DNA of 64,000 nucleotides, taken from NCBI RefSeq assembly GCF_001625215.2, contig NC_030385.2, forward strand, positions 28,359,598 through 28,423,597. Reading direction: 5' to 3'. This stretch comes from Daucus carota subsp. sativus. Its lineage: Eukaryota > Streptophyta > Magnoliopsida > Apiales > Apiaceae. The translations under genes were made by a program, and so were the position numbers. The notes under the pieces were generated by a model that ran no database searches, was not told where the DNA came from, and saw nothing but the letters and a program-made list of their open reading frames with translations. Of this stretch, positions 1 through 12,723 are shown one piece after another. Numbering within the stretch: the first letter of the stretch is position 1; every line of letters starts with the position of its first letter.

Positions 1-1204
1 GAAATGGGATTAGAAACTGACCTTAACAGCAGCCCACTAATCAATCAGAGTTCCAGCCACAACAACTTCGCAACCACCCTGTAAATCTTTCAGCAAGCAT
101 GTAAAATCCCAGGTTGCAAGAAACCTTAAAATCCTGTGAAAACGTATAATATACAAAATCGAGATGAACATTTGGTAAAATTACAAAAAGAAAGAGCAGG
201 AATCTGGAAAAATAACATCGGAAGAAGATTGACGACTAAGCTAGAGATGAAGAAGAGAACGCCCACCGGAAGAACAGCGCCGTTGCAGCAATCGTTATAG
301 CAAAGCCAGCCCAACAAAGGGGTCCAATAGTGTGTGTGAAGCTAATTTTCGAGAAAGAAATAACCAAGCGAAAAGAAACGATTGCCGAAGGGTCATTTAT
401 AACAACTGCCCGAGGAGATGATGAGGCTTCAGTTATGAAACTGATCAGTCAGGCATAAAAAAATAGAAATTAAATAAGAAGAAAAGAGGCCGCGGAATAA
501 TTGAGATATGTTGGGAAGCCTGGGAGGAAAGGATTCATTCTAAAAGCGACGAGGAAAGAGCCACGTAAGCCGCCCGGGATTTTCCTTTATATATATATAA
601 GATATAAGATGTTCATAGAACTTGAATCACACGTAATAATAACAATTGTTTTAATCTTTATATTTATATAAAGGAGGTTCCTGCCACGCTGACGTGGCAG
701 GCCCCTGCAGCCTTTTTCTCAAATTCTGTAATTTTCTGAATTTTTACTTTTTTATAATAACAATTTTTTTAAAAGTTAGCTCATGAAGAGTTACCAATCG
801 GTGTCTTTTTAGTATCCCGTGTATCAAACGCCTTTAGAATTTAGAACCCCGCAGCATAAAAAACCCATTCTCCCAATTCAGCTCAATCTCTCTCAAAAGT
901 CTTCCTCGCTATCTTTTTCATCGATCGCGTCTTATAAATCCAATCATCAATCCATCAGTCCATAAAGCTTTGTGATGAATAGTTTTTTTTAAAATGTAAT
1001 TGAGCCTTTTAGAGGACAGGATGATCTGTTTGAATCTTCCTTTGTTGAGAAATGTTGTAAGTGTATTTGTATGTTTTGAAAGATATTAAATTGTGATTAC
1101 TCGGATGTTGTTGATTTTGTCTAATCATTTTTAGAGTTTCTAGAGTTTACTATCTGATTATGAAACTGTGTTGAGTCTCGGTGGATTTTCATGTGTAGGC
1201 AATC
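1..1204. other. Non-coding left edge
   Basis: No convincing coding exon is visible on either strand. Positions 860-1000 are rich in CT and resemble a transcribed leader for the RING fragment that follows. Read on the minus strand, 1-340 could be the 5' leader of a gene lying off the left edge, but no conserved peptide supports this. A perfect palindrome at 680-701 is listed separately. Confidence 0.4.
680..701. repeat. Perfect 9-bp palindrome with TGACGTGG core
   Basis: CCTGCCACG, a 4-nt loop CTGA, then CGTGGCAGG form a perfect inverted repeat. The loop and right arm together contain TGACGTGGCA, a hybrid C-box/G-box of the kind bound by plant bZIP factors. It lies about 500 bp upstream of the RING-gene fragment, so it may be a promoter element; binding is inferred. 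A transposon-end hairpin is the alternative, but no CTRR end follows it. Confidence 0.45.
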
Positions 1205-1323
1205 ATGAGCGACGAGGGAGAAAAGACTTGCCCTCTTTGTGCTGAAGAGATGGATTTGACTGATCAGCAGTTGAAGCCGTGCAAGAACAGTTTCTTCAAC
1301 GGAGAAATCCTCATGAAGATGTA
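1205..1323 (+). pseudogene. Fragment of CNOT4-like RING E3 gene (first coding exon)
   Basis: The first 27 codons from the ATG at 1205 read as the start of plant CCR4-NOT subunit 4-like RING proteins: an acidic start, the first zinc-binding pair CPLC, then EEMDLTDQQLKPCK. In the family the sequence continues with CGYE and the remaining RING cysteines. Here it changes after KPCK into unrelated residues and reaches a possible donor near 1321. The rest of the RING, the RRM and the CCCH finger are absent from the next 3.5 kb. CNOT4 proteins are ubiquitin ligases linked to mRNA decay; this piece cannot make one. It has a leader-like CT-rich stretch upstream and may be a captured or truncated duplicate. 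Confidence 0.6.
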
Positions 1324-4300
1324 TGTGCACTTCCTTATCTTTGTCAATTTTTCTGTCCGTGTACTTGAACTTTTGTTTGTGTTTTATTAGGGTTTTGATG
1401 TTCAATTTGTCGGGGATTTTGATTTTTTTTTATTGTTGATGATCAGAATAAAGTCTTAGATTTGTGTAGAATGTCGCAAGGAAAGGTAAGGAAAATCCAA
1501 CTGTGAGTTAAATAAAAAGAACCCTCCAGCGCCGGTGGAAACTGTTTTAGGTAACTGCTCCTCAACTGCGGTTTACCAACCTAAGCCCAAGAGCTGTCGT
1601 TACAATCCGCAAGTGGTAATTTAGTTTGATTGACTTGAAATTTTGTTTTTATATTATGTTTCGTGTATGTGCCTTATGTCTTCAGTTAATGTGAATTTTG
1701 CTGTTCTGGCTTGAAAAAAGGTATATCGAATATTGACTTTGTTTTCACACCATTATTCTTGCAGTGTCATTGTGGAAACCTTGAAGGTGGATAGCCTGCA
1801 GAAGCTTTGTTCATCTTTGGAACCCATCCTTCGTTGAGTTGTAAGACACATCCTCCGTAGAGTTATTAATTAATATATATTGCTCTCGTAACATGAGTTC
1901 TCCTGAAAACAAAAAAGAGTCGAAGTGGTTTTTCTTCTCTTTTAGTGGAAGTTTACTCTCTTATTACATAACCTTGGTATATATGTACTGTATTAGCTAT
2001 TAAACACTGAAGAATATTTGTTGCCTGGGTAAAGGTTCCGAGGCCACGAAATTCCAGGTTCAGCTAATGCAAAGTGCTCTGGTGCTTTTTAATGTAATAC
2101 GTTTCTTAATTGTAGTTTTAGTTAATAGTCAGTATGGTACATACTTATTAAACTGGATTTTTGTCAGTAGCTACTCACACTAGCATGTTTAAATGGTCGA
2201 AATTCTATATTATCTTCCAGAGTTGAATGGAGTGGTCTGTTAATAGATTACCCGAAGCCAAGGCTGTAATGCAGACATCCGAGAAAACATTAGGTGCTCC
2301 GGTTCTTCTGGATGATTACTACTTGAATTATTAGGCTGCGGCAGTAGCAAGCAGATAGCCAGTGGAGGAAATGATAATCTCCTTCACATATAGGATAGAT
2401 CCACCACTTCTTCAAATTCTCCAACACATTGGCTTTTCTGACTCGAAGATTATACAGCTGTTGTGAAAGCTCTAGCTTGGTGTCCGTTTCAGGCAAATCT
2501 GCTTGCATCTGGAGGAGGTCGTTGTGATAGGTGCACCAGATTTTTTCACTCAGGCTCACAGGTTTGCAGTCTGTAGGCTGTGGCCATATCTCTTTGTAGA
2601 TGTAAAGGTCGTGCTTGGTATCCAGTTGATAGACATTTCAGTTAAATCCAGTAGCAAATTAATTAAGTAGTCGGTGTAGAATGGAAGAACAAGACAAAAC
2701 TCTAAAGATCTCGCCATGAATTGAGCAGAAGCTTTATAGATACATGATATTATAGTTCAATCTGTCTGAAACTACTTGGATACAGCTAATTAAAAATATA
2801 AGAAACCTAAATTGGAATTTAAGTCTAGGAGAAAATAGGTTTATAGCAACCCTTACATTTTTTTTTGTCCACTGAATAGGTTCTATGTACGGCCAATCTT
2901 ATTCTTGATTTAGATTCTAATCCATTACTTATAGTGCTTTACTTCCCCCAGATCTATATGCACACTTGATTTAGATTATAATCCATTACTTATAATGCTT
3001 TACTTCCACCTAATTTATATGCACCCCAGACTCATCAGCATAGAACATAGTTTCTCCATTGGAGATCCAAGGACAAGACAGAGTAGTTACAGTTTACAAG
3101 CACATGAATTCAGAGCCCTTGAGCAAGTAGTTCAAATGAATAAAAGTATATTTGATAAGGCACACAAAAAATCACTTATTAACATCAACACAATGAGACT
3201 TTTCTTGGTCCTGCGTTGCTTTCTTTATCAGTTGTGTATTATTTGGCCTTGAGCTAAAACGGCTGACTTAGAAATGATATGCTTGAACCTTATAGATTTT
3301 GTTTGCAAGTTCTGCTTTGCGCATAATTTACTGCTCTGGAGATTTAAATTTATTCATCCTGATCTTGAAAGGCCCTGCTCTCAACCAGGTCATAGTCAGT
3401 TAAGTCTCGTAAGTATATAAATTTTGGTGTGTTAATGTTTGTTTGCCTAATCTGTTTATGTTCAAAGGTGGAGATGAACCCGACTTGCGAATAAAGGAAG
3501 TTGCGAGAGTTCTGTCAGGAACACAAAATCACGATAGCTGCTCTAATGGAAATTGAAAAGTCGAAAGGGAAATCTTCTTAACGGTATCGGTTTCTTAGCA
3601 GTTATAAAGTTGTCTCTTTGTACTACAGATACTTGGCTAATCCTGACGCTTGTCTTGCTTCTCATTCACGACGCTTGCTTAGATTATCTGTTATCCTTCT
3701 ACTAAGCATTTGTGTTCCGCCTTCCATGAATAAGACAGTTTTAGCACTTCTAGCTGGCAACTTGTAGAAGTCAATTTATCTAATTTTTTCTCTGATACTT
3801 TGTTCTGTTTAGCTTTACATATGTACATCATTCCACAATTACTTATTATCTTATTGTAAGTTGTGACCTCAGGTAGAAATTTGACTATTTTATATTATAT
3901 GTTTCAGAATGGGTCTATTGATGAACTTGGAGAAAAATGTTGTTCTTTGATGAGAACCTTAGTCTAATGATACTTATAGTTCTTATTGTGTGGCAGCAGG
4001 ATATTTTAGGATGGTGTGAAGTGGATACATACTCGCTTGGCCTGGATGCTGAAGATGCTTGTAGTGCCAAAGCTACTTCTTGTGCTTGTGATTCTCACTT
4101 TTAGACTATTATTCAATCTTTTCTTATATGCAAGCTTAAAATTTAATTAACTTGAACATCATTGTATCTATTTCGAGTGATTTGCTATATAGTATAGCGA
4201 ATTTATAGGTATTGTTTAATGTTTTCTTAGGTTTTATTCTCATATTATATTGATCTCTTCTCTATTTGAAATATTTTTACTTTTCTTCTTTTCCATTCAT

Positions 4301-4769
4301 AGTGCCGGTATGCTTAATAGTTTGATGAACTGGCCATTTCTCATCTTACCAACCTGAAAATGAAATGATGCATTGCCCCTTTTTTAGTGACACCGCATGA
4401 GCTTGTAGTTCTATTGTACGTTTAACAAATAAATCAGGGATGATCTTACTAGAAAGAAATGAATGAGAATAGAACTTCTTTTTATGAATTTCTTTCAAAA
4501 AAGAAAATATGATATAAATATTCACAGTATCCTAAATCTAAATTATATCAATATTTGCCGGATGATGGCTAATTTCTTACAATTAGAAATTTGAGTTAAA
4601 TTTGAAAAATAGAACATAAATGAAGAATTTCATGTAGCTCAATACTAGAATAAAAGATTAAATACAAGAATTTTTATAATTAATAACATTTTTTATTTTA
4701 ATTACAAAAAGCCTTAAAAATTGTAAATCATATAGGTCTCTTAAAATATTTTACATTCAATGATTTTCT
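1324..4769. other. No recognised gene; possible captured exon pieces
   Basis: No gene is recognised. On the minus strand, 2640 down to 2290 stays open for about 110 codons (start of one open stretch at 2559) and encodes a Trp- and Leu-containing peptide with the look of a real exon, ending in TAG or TAA context near 2290. On the plus strand, 1505-1615 is open for about 35 codons and is Pro- and Cys-containing. Neither matches a family I can name. With the RING fragment upstream and a Helitron-type tail at 4799, the stretch may be a mosaic of captured gene pieces; that is inference. Confidence 0.3.
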
Positions 4770-4773
4770 CACT

Positions 4774-4799
4774 CGCGCGGAGCGCGTTTTCCTCTCTAG
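4774..4799 (+). mobile_element. Possible Helitron 3' terminus
   Basis: CGCGC (4774-4778), a GGA loop, GCGCG (4782-4786), then nine bases and CTAG (4796-4799) followed by T. This is the plant Helitron 3' layout: a short GC-rich hairpin about ten bases before CTRR, inserted before a T. The stem is only 5 bp. No convincing 5' TC end was found; 577-600, TC followed by an AT-rich run, is a weak candidate. Confidence 0.4.
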
Positions 4800-5257
4800 T
4801 TTTGATATATTAAAAAACAGTGTGGAGTAATTTATTTGAAACATTTTTACAAATAATGAAACGTTGTCGTTGCAAGAATAGATGAGTTGGTTGGTGGAGA
4901 AGCAAACACGTGGTGCAATAAGGGATAAATAGAAGTATATCCACAACAAAGGGCCGGCATAGAGAGTGGGCTACCAAACCAACGGTGGCGATATAATAAC
5001 CTCCTCTCGCTTCATCTCAGTCGTCTCCTCCTCCCTCACCTCTTCTCCGTCGTCCGATCTATCGTCCCGCCCTTTTTTCAATTCTCCACCACCAGTAAGC
5101 TCACACACACTTATAATAACTCACAATTTAAGCCCCTCACACGCGCACACACAACTCATGTTTATGTTTTTTTTAATTAGGGTTTCTAATTTTTCTAATT
5201 GTGGAGTATGATGATGAATGATTTGTTTTGTCTGTTTTGTGTTTGAGCTAGGGTTTT

Positions 5258-8200
5258 ATGGCGGAGGCACCCGCGAGTCCGTGTGTTGCGAGTCCAGAGA
5301 GCGGGGGCGATTTTCGACACGAAAGCGGGGGAGATCAGAGCCCCAGGTCGTTTCGTGAGCAGGATAGGTTTCTGCCAATAGCTAATATCAGTCGAATTAT
5401 GAAGAAAGGCCTTCCTGCTAATGGAAAAATTGCTAAAGATGCTAAAGAGACTGTGCAGGAATGCGTCTCCGAGTTCATTAGTTTCATCACTAGCGAGTAT
5501 GCCTCTATTTTCCAACCTCCTCTTTATTTATGTGAGTTAGTGTGTTTGCATCTGTGTTGATATATGAATTTGTGATTACTATGCTTGTTTTCGATAGAGG
5601 TGGTCTTTTCGGGGTTAAGTTGATTGGAAATTAATTTGTACAAGTTCGTCTTTGCGTAAGGACAGTTGGTTTGCCTGATTCTTGATATCCTGGTTCAATT
5701 GATGTAAAATACCAGCTATGAATCATTAAAAAAGTTGGCAGCCGAGGTCTTTAAGTTATAGATTTATGTTTTGAGTTTTGTTACATATATTTTTGTTGAG
5801 TTATGAATGATGTGTTTGTGTTTGAATCACTTAAGGACAGTTGATTTGCTGTTTTTATATTTGGAGTAAAAAAATGGTGCCAAACTTCTGTCTCGTCAAT
5901 AAAATAGACTCTCGCTAACTGCCGTTAACTCCCACAAAGTTTTTTGCCATGAACTTTTAATTTTTTACATCGGTAGGGGTATTTTTAGAGAAATGACTAT
6001 ACATATAGATATACACTACAGACATACTATATATCTCAATTTCAGCCTTCCATATCAATCTGAAAACCTAATTAATTTTTTTCCCATCGGCCGGAGAAAA
6101 GTAAAGTAAAGTAGATAGTTTTACAACACTGTTCATGATTAAACTAATTGCGGTGATTTGGTTATTGTCAAATGAAAAGAATTTAGGACTTAAACTAGCC
6201 GGAGGAGAAATAATCAATGAAATAAACCTCTCATCTTTAGATTTTATGGCTCATAATATTTTATTTATCCAGTCACAGTTGAGCCTTTCAAAGAGTAAAA
6301 ATCATTATCATTCTTTTTGTTGAAGGACTGTACTCTGAAAGTCTTGTTGTTAGGGTTGTTGAAAACTGAGTTTGATTGGTGGTACTGGCTGCAAGTCTTG
6401 TGCTTTCATTTTTCCGGAAGGGTCATAGTTGTTTTACTGAATATTGGTGGATGATGTAATATTGTTGGTACAAGTCAGTGAGATTGCCTAAATACTGAAA
6501 TTACAACATAATTAGCAGCAATGACGACAGTAATAAAGATGAGTATATTGGTGAGGGGTTTGGGAGGTGACGGGTGTGTTGAGAATAAAAGGGAGTTATT
6601 CAGCTGGAGTAGAAGGGGTGATCAGATGATTATGTGGTTTTGATGGTGGTGATGGTAATGGTAAGTTAATAAAAAAGATATAATCATATTAGGTTATCAC
6701 GGCGCCAAGTCGAGCCTCGATGCCCGGATACCTTGGAATCAACTAGTCGACAAGTCGCCCGACTAGTCGTAAAAAGTCGACAAGTCATTCATATACATAT
6801 TTTTACTGGATTTAATAAATAAAATATAGTTGAACACACATCAGTTTGTAGTTCAAATCAAAAGTAAAATATAATAAGCAACAATGAAATGTACAGGATA
6901 TAGCAGATTGTTAGTTCACATGTAAAGTGAAACCATAAAGTAATGATAGGAAGGAAATAATAATGTGAAGTTGAAATGATATAAAGATTAGGGATATACT
7001 GATATATTGAAAATGATACAAAGATTACATAGCCTAAAGCAAAAAAGTAGTGACAGGAAGGAAATAATAACGTGAAGCTGAAATGATACAAAGATAGATT
7101 AGGGATATTACTGATATGTTGAAAATGATACAAAGATTACGTAGCCGGAGCAGGTAATCAGTGCCTACACACCGATGACAAGTCTATTAGTCGGACTTGA
7201 TGTAGCTGCCCAAAGCGTTATCTTTCTTTTCTGAACAAAATCACATAAGATGTTGCTTGAAAAACCCTTACTTCTGAAGTTTCTGGTCAGACCAGGTACC
7301 GTGTCGGGTAAAACTCATAAGTCGCCAGACTAAATAAGTTGTTGCTTGACGTTTTCCATAAAACGACTTGTCGACTAGTCGACGACTAGTCGTCGACTTG
7401 ATAACAATATTCATATAAATATAATTTCTCCATCTGCTCTTGATATCAATTCTTTTTTTTATATGACGTGTTGTTATATATTTAAAGTAGAAAACCCAAC
7501 TTTCTCTCTCTCTGCCTTAGTGAGGAGTATAGGCGAAAAGCAGAACAAAAGTTTAGCTATTATTCTGAGAATCCTAAAATTCCTCTTTTGCTACACGGAG
7601 TTAACTGCAACCACCACTATGTAATTAGTTCACTCTAAATGTCGAGCTACCAGTATCATTTTTAATTGTTGTTTCTCATTGTACGATAATTAGAATATTG
7701 GTGTTGTAATTGCTGGTTTCGTTGAGTTTGCATAAATTCATTTTGTAAAATTGTGTATATCGGAAGCAATTGAATGTTTTGTTGGTTGACTATGAAGAGC
7801 TAGCGATAAGTGTCAGAGAGAGAAGAGGAAAACAATAAATGGTGATGATTTATTGTGGGCTATGGCCACTCTTGGATTTGAAGATTATATTGAGCCTCTA
7901 AAAGTTTACCTGGCAAGATACAGAGAGGTAAAGTATTCATCTTTGCCTAATTCTGTTCTCAACAGCTTATGACTACTGTATTGACTGATGTCTTGTGTGA
8001 TCTTTTCCGATGTTCTGGATTTTGTTGAACCATGGCAGATGGAGGTATGCAAATGTTATCATTGGTTCTACAATTTATATTTGTTACTGAATTGCTCCTA
8101 TTATCATACTTCTTCTTACATTTGAATTAATGAGCATTGATATGTAGGGTGACACAAAAGGGTCAGGAAAAGGTGCCGAAGGATCCAGTAGAAAAGAAGG

Positions 8201-10816
8201 TGTACAACCGGTTCATCAGGGACAGGTACATATTTGCTCAAAGCCTCTCAAGTATGTGGAATAATGCTAGCCATGGTAAAAAAATAATTTTTGATAAGGA
8301 GTTAAAATCTTCTTGTGTAATTGATGGTGGACAACTTTAGAAGAGATCTAATTATTGAATGAAAAAATAAATTAATCAACTTGGGTGGATCAACCGCATC
8401 CACTATCTTAACACTATGTTCAAAGTTCAAGAAAGAAGAGAAAAGAATGGAAAAATGGTTATTTTCTTTTCTCTCCAAATCGTTCCAAAAGTGAGGAGAA
8501 ATATTTTTGGATAAATATACAAGAGATTTTCCAAATCTCCAGCTTTCTTTTCATTTCTTTCTCAAAATTTCAATCAAGAACACGTTAAAGATTTTAAATC
8601 GTTCACTTTTTTTTCTTTTCTGTTATAAAAAAACTCGGGAACACAGCATAAGGGTTGCCTGAGGTCGCAAGGGATAAAAAATGGCTGTTCAAGAACAGAC
8701 TTAATTCAATAATTGAATATTATTTTTAATAATCAAATAATATAATATTTTGGGGTGGGGTGAGGGGAAGGGGGGAATGTACTTACTTCTATAGACAATA
8801 GAAACCCTAAAGTATAGCCTATTGGACTAAGGCTCCTAAGAATAACTGGTTTATAATAAATGAACCCCAAATACACCATCTATTTCTACATTAGAAAAAA
8901 TTAACTTAAAAACAACAAATATATCAATACTTCTATTCCCATCAGTACTTGGTATCTGCATATATATCTTGTTTCCGGCATGCAGTTGGTAATTCTGCCA
9001 AATGTTTGTTGTTACAGCTTGTTCATCAAGGTTCATATCCACAGGGTGTGATCTATGGTAACTCTCAGGTACACTACCTTTCCCTCTCTTGTTCTCTTCT
9101 ATACACATTGTGTCTGTCTTTGTAACAAGTAGGTACCCTTACTGTCATATGCTGTTGCTTTTAGAGTAGGTGACTACAAGTACCATGGGAAATATGTAGA
9201 AAATGGAATTGGAAAGGTCATTTTTCTCTAATACTAATTAAGCACATTGCGTGTTTTCAATTCATATTAGGAATTAAGATCTTACTAGCACATATATTAT
9301 TGTAAATTAATTATGTCTTTATTAGATGTAATTGTTTCATGGACATACCAAACCATAATGAACTATAATGACTTTTAACGTTAATATACAAAATTCTTAT
9401 TTTATTAGTTTTACTTGCAAGTCATATAAAGAACATACAAAAGTTTGCTTTTCTGTGACTTGGAAGTTAATAGTTTAGCTACTCCGGCAGTGAACATGCA
9501 GGGTTTAAGGTTGCTATTGATTATTTGTTGCCAGAACTCCATTCATGCTAGCTAAGAATTATGCAGTTAATTTCAAATTAGATGATTGTATCTTATTATT
9601 ATGTATGATTTATTATTCACGCTAGATCAAGCTTTCCTGGAAAACATAGTTGATATTATGGAGCTAATTTTGAACAAGCTGATCATATCTGTTAACATGC
9701 ATGCTTAACTCTTTTAGAAGAGTTGTTTATAAGCCGTGTATCTTTCTACATTTTAGTCTTATTTTGTTGTGCTACTTAAATTTGCTCATGAGTATATGGA
9801 ATAAACCACAGTGTTGATCAATATTCTTAGCAAGTGGAGGTGCAACTATGGCAGTCAGCAGGTGTTGGAGGTTCTAATGTATCACTTTAATATCCATTAG
9901 GCTTCGTACTCGACAGCAGTAGTGATTTCTTTTAAGTTGTTAGTGGCGGGTCATAAGAACAACTTAAGTTTTGTGTACATCATACTTGGATGAATTAATA
10001 TGTAAGTTAATTTGCTTTTTTTCCCGTGTTGTGTAAGTTTATGTTTAAACCGTTTCTGTGAAAGCATAATGGACAAATTAAATTGTAGAAAAAGGACATT
10101 CAATGGTGTGACGTGTAACTATTTGTGCTCTAATATTAAAACTTAAATATACCTATGAGTATTTGTAGATGTGTTTTTCTAGCTGTATTATGTTTCTGAA
10201 TTTTTTGAACATTACTGCTTGATCACATAACAAGCCATATTTGGAAACAATGAGAGCCCTCAGTACGTATCCTGTTCTAGTAAAGCCTTTGAGATGAACC
10301 ATGCACCTCCATTACCATGTAAAACTGCTATCTTGTATAGTGATATCCAGTTATAGGGACACGTGTTTGGGTATTTTTGATCATGGGGGTGAATATATGA
10401 TTGTAATAATTTACTGAAACCTGAGTATTCTTGTTGTTATGTATGTAATGTTTAGAGCCTTAATCTCGACAGCGGGTGCGTGTATGACACTAGTATATTT
10501 AAAAGGAGAGAATGGAGAGAAAAGTATAGTGCAGTGTATCTGTTGTAGGAACTACTGTGTACTCAGTTGTGGTTAAATCTTTTGTGTTATTTGGTTGTGG
10601 TTGAATCTTATCTTTGATTATTTGCTTTATATCTTTTCGTTGGCATAATGGTTTCCTAGAGGACAAGTATATCAAATGTATTTAAAATAGTGTTGATGAT
10701 ACCATATCTGATTTTTACAGTTTCTGTTAACTTTTGATTACTGATTTTAACTTTTTTTGTGATATTTTCAGCAACAAACTCAACACATGATGGTTCCCAT
10801 GCAAGGGCCGCAATAG
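5258..10816 (+). CDS. NF-YB: NF-YB subunit (CCAAT-binding factor, NF-YB8/10-like)
   Basis: This is the histone-fold B subunit of the trimeric NF-Y factor; it pairs with NF-YC, then NF-YA, and binds CCAAT promoters in the nucleus. Exons: 5258-5496, 7798-7927, 8039-8044, 8148-8225, 9018-9068, 10772-10816, giving 182 aa. The conserved core starts at [18 protein letters not shown] (about residues 33-50) and runs through [20 protein letters not shown] to YLARYRE (about residue 123). The Gly/Ser and Gln-rich tail ends [10 protein letters not shown], as in the NF-YB8/10 group. Exon 3 is only ATGGAG (Met-Glu); without it the conserved REMEGDTKG junction is lost. A leader intron probably runs from about 5096 to 5250. 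Intron 1 (2.3 kb) carries a hAT-like repeat. No defects seen. Confidence 0.93.
6693..7405. mobile_element. hAT-like non-autonomous element in NF-YB intron 1
   Basis: The ends are imperfect inverted repeats: GTTATCA at 6693 and its complement TGATAAC ending at 7405, followed inward by CAAGTCG-type sequence. Both subterminal zones are packed with copies of CGACTAGTCG and GTCGACAAGTCG (6740-6786 and 7363-7400). Short motifs repeated near both ends are typical of hAT elements. No coding capacity is seen. A clear 8-bp target duplication is not visible, so family assignment is tentative. Confidence 0.55.
6937..7146. repeat. Two-copy tandem repeat, about 100 bp
   Basis: Copies at 6937-7034 and 7044-7146 share the order AGGAAGGAAATAATAA, GTGAAG(T/C)TGAAATGATA, then GAAAATGATACAAAGATTAC. 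They differ by scattered substitutions and small indels. The repeat lies inside the hAT-like element of the NF-YB intron and looks like a local duplication within it. Confidence 0.75.
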
Positions 10817-11234
10817 AGATCTGTGCTAATCGTCGATCAACTTCATCTTTCGATGTCCATCTCATTCGTAGAAAAAATTTCGTGAAAGCTCATCAGCACC
10901 TGTTATTTGTGTTCTTATAATTGCCTGTGATATTCTAGTATTTAATGTGTTACTCCTTAATATCGCAAGACGATAAATCGCGAAGTATGTGGACGAGTCT
11001 TTTTTAAAGCAGATTTACAGGATTATATGTTCTCATCTATGCCTAGTCTAGGCAGGTCAAGCCTCTGGGACTGCTTCCTGCTTTCTGGTGTAGAGGGATC
11101 TTATATAATACTGCTATTTAGAGGACTTCACAATTTACATGGTTGGGGTTAAAAGCATTTTGCTTAGGTGGTTTGCTAGGATTACAATTTTTTAACTAAT
11201 CAGTATTTTTTATCATTTGATAAATTTATGAATA

Positions 11235-11895
11235 TAGCCTTTAACCCCGTGCAAAGCACGGGCGGGTATATGATTCGTAATTTATTAATTATAATTTAAT
11301 TCTTAAACCATTTTATTAATATTTTATTATTAATGAATTGGATTTTAGTTAAATTATATTAACCAACTCGTTATATCTTCTAACGGAAATTTAGCTTTCA
11401 CAATTTATTATCTATCTATAAATATTTTTCTATATTAATATGTGACAGTTTATTATTCAATTTAAATCAAATTTTTCATATTTCATATATCTTCATATGT
11501 TACGTAATGGCTCGTGTTTGTAATGAAATAGAATACGTAAGTGTTAAATTTCGAGTAGAATACGTTATAATTAAAAAGCAGCGTCTTTAATTATTTATAT
11601 GTATTTTAGACAAAAGATATTCAAAATTGTATATTTATAATTAGTTATACGTTTATCAATAAGTAATTTTTAATATTAATATATGTTATTAACAGTAGTT
11701 TCACCTTTTTTTTAACTAATTATAAATTATATTTAAAAAGATATTAATATACATAAGGATTGTTTTTAGTATATGAAACTGTTTAATAGATATCTACTTG
11801 TAGACTTTTAGTTTTAGAGGAGAGTACCAAACCAAAATTTTGTACGACTACAAATTATACCTATGTTGGCTTTTTATAGTATAGTATAGATTAGA
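11235..11895 (-). mobile_element. Short Helitron-like element, minus orientation
   Basis: On the minus strand the element begins TCTAATCTATACTATACTAT (just below 11895), a typical plant Helitron 5' end. It closes near 11246-11262 with a perfect 7-bp hairpin, CCCGTGC-TTT-GCACGGG when read on that strand. The expected CTRR end reads CTAT here, one base off consensus. It is about 660 bp, AT-rich and non-coding, so non-autonomous. The hairpin sequence resembles the one at the end of the large Helitron at 60.6 kb. Confidence 0.5.
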
Positions 11896-11982
11896 CCCTA
11901 TTAAAGTAACTGAAAATGAATTGTGTTTACACTGCTTCTCTCGCGACCCTATTGAAGTAACTGAAAGAAAATTGTGTTTACT
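11893..11982. repeat. Tandem repeat of about 50 bp, two copies
   Basis: GACCCTATTAAAGTAACTGA at 11893 recurs as GACCCTATTGAAGTAACTGA at about 11944; each copy continues into AATTGTGTTTAC. The repeat abuts the outer end of the small Helitron-like element. Confidence 0.7.
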
Positions 11983-12123
11983 TCTCGTTGATGCTCCGAA
12001 GAGCGCGTTAAGCGGCGTTCGGAATTGGGTCTGGAGCTGAAGTAAATAAGCTGTGGAATAGGTGGTCAATATATTTTTGATTTGCTAATTTTTTAATGTT
12101 CAAATATGAACCTTAATAATGTA

Positions 12124-12679
12124 CTCCCTCCGTCTCCTTTTACATGTCTACTTTGAAAAAAAAAATTTGTCTCAAATTACTTGTCCACTTTTTTTTTCAA
12201 AGTAATTTTTTGTATGTTTTTTCAAAAAGTAACAACTTCCAATGTTTGATTAGCATATATATATATACAGGGTAGCACTTTATAGCATACCCTCTTATAT
12301 GGAGTTACGTAGCACATCATTATAAATATATACATAATATATATTCTGTTATATTTTTTATGAAATATAATTACAAATTTTGATTATTAAACTGAAAACG
12401 AAGTTATACAATTTTTTTATTCCAAAGATCATCTAAAATTATGCAATATTTCAACATGATTCTATAACAGAATAATAATCTCTGTTGTAGAATCAGTTTC
12501 GAAAATATACTTTTTTTAATCAAATTTTAAGTGTTAAATTACTTAAAATAGATTTATTTTATAGTATTCTATATTAGAATCACGTTTTATATGTATTCTA
12601 TAACAGAATTTATAATAAAATTGATCATTTATAGTGGCGCATTATGTAACTCCATATAAGGAGTCCTCCCTGGAATATT

Positions 12680-12723
<44 letters not shown>

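Noticed and set aside
6858-7133. Minus-strand open frame in NF-YB intron 1
   Set aside because: It reads through the two-copy tandem repeat of the intron element and is aromatic-rich without any conserved motif.
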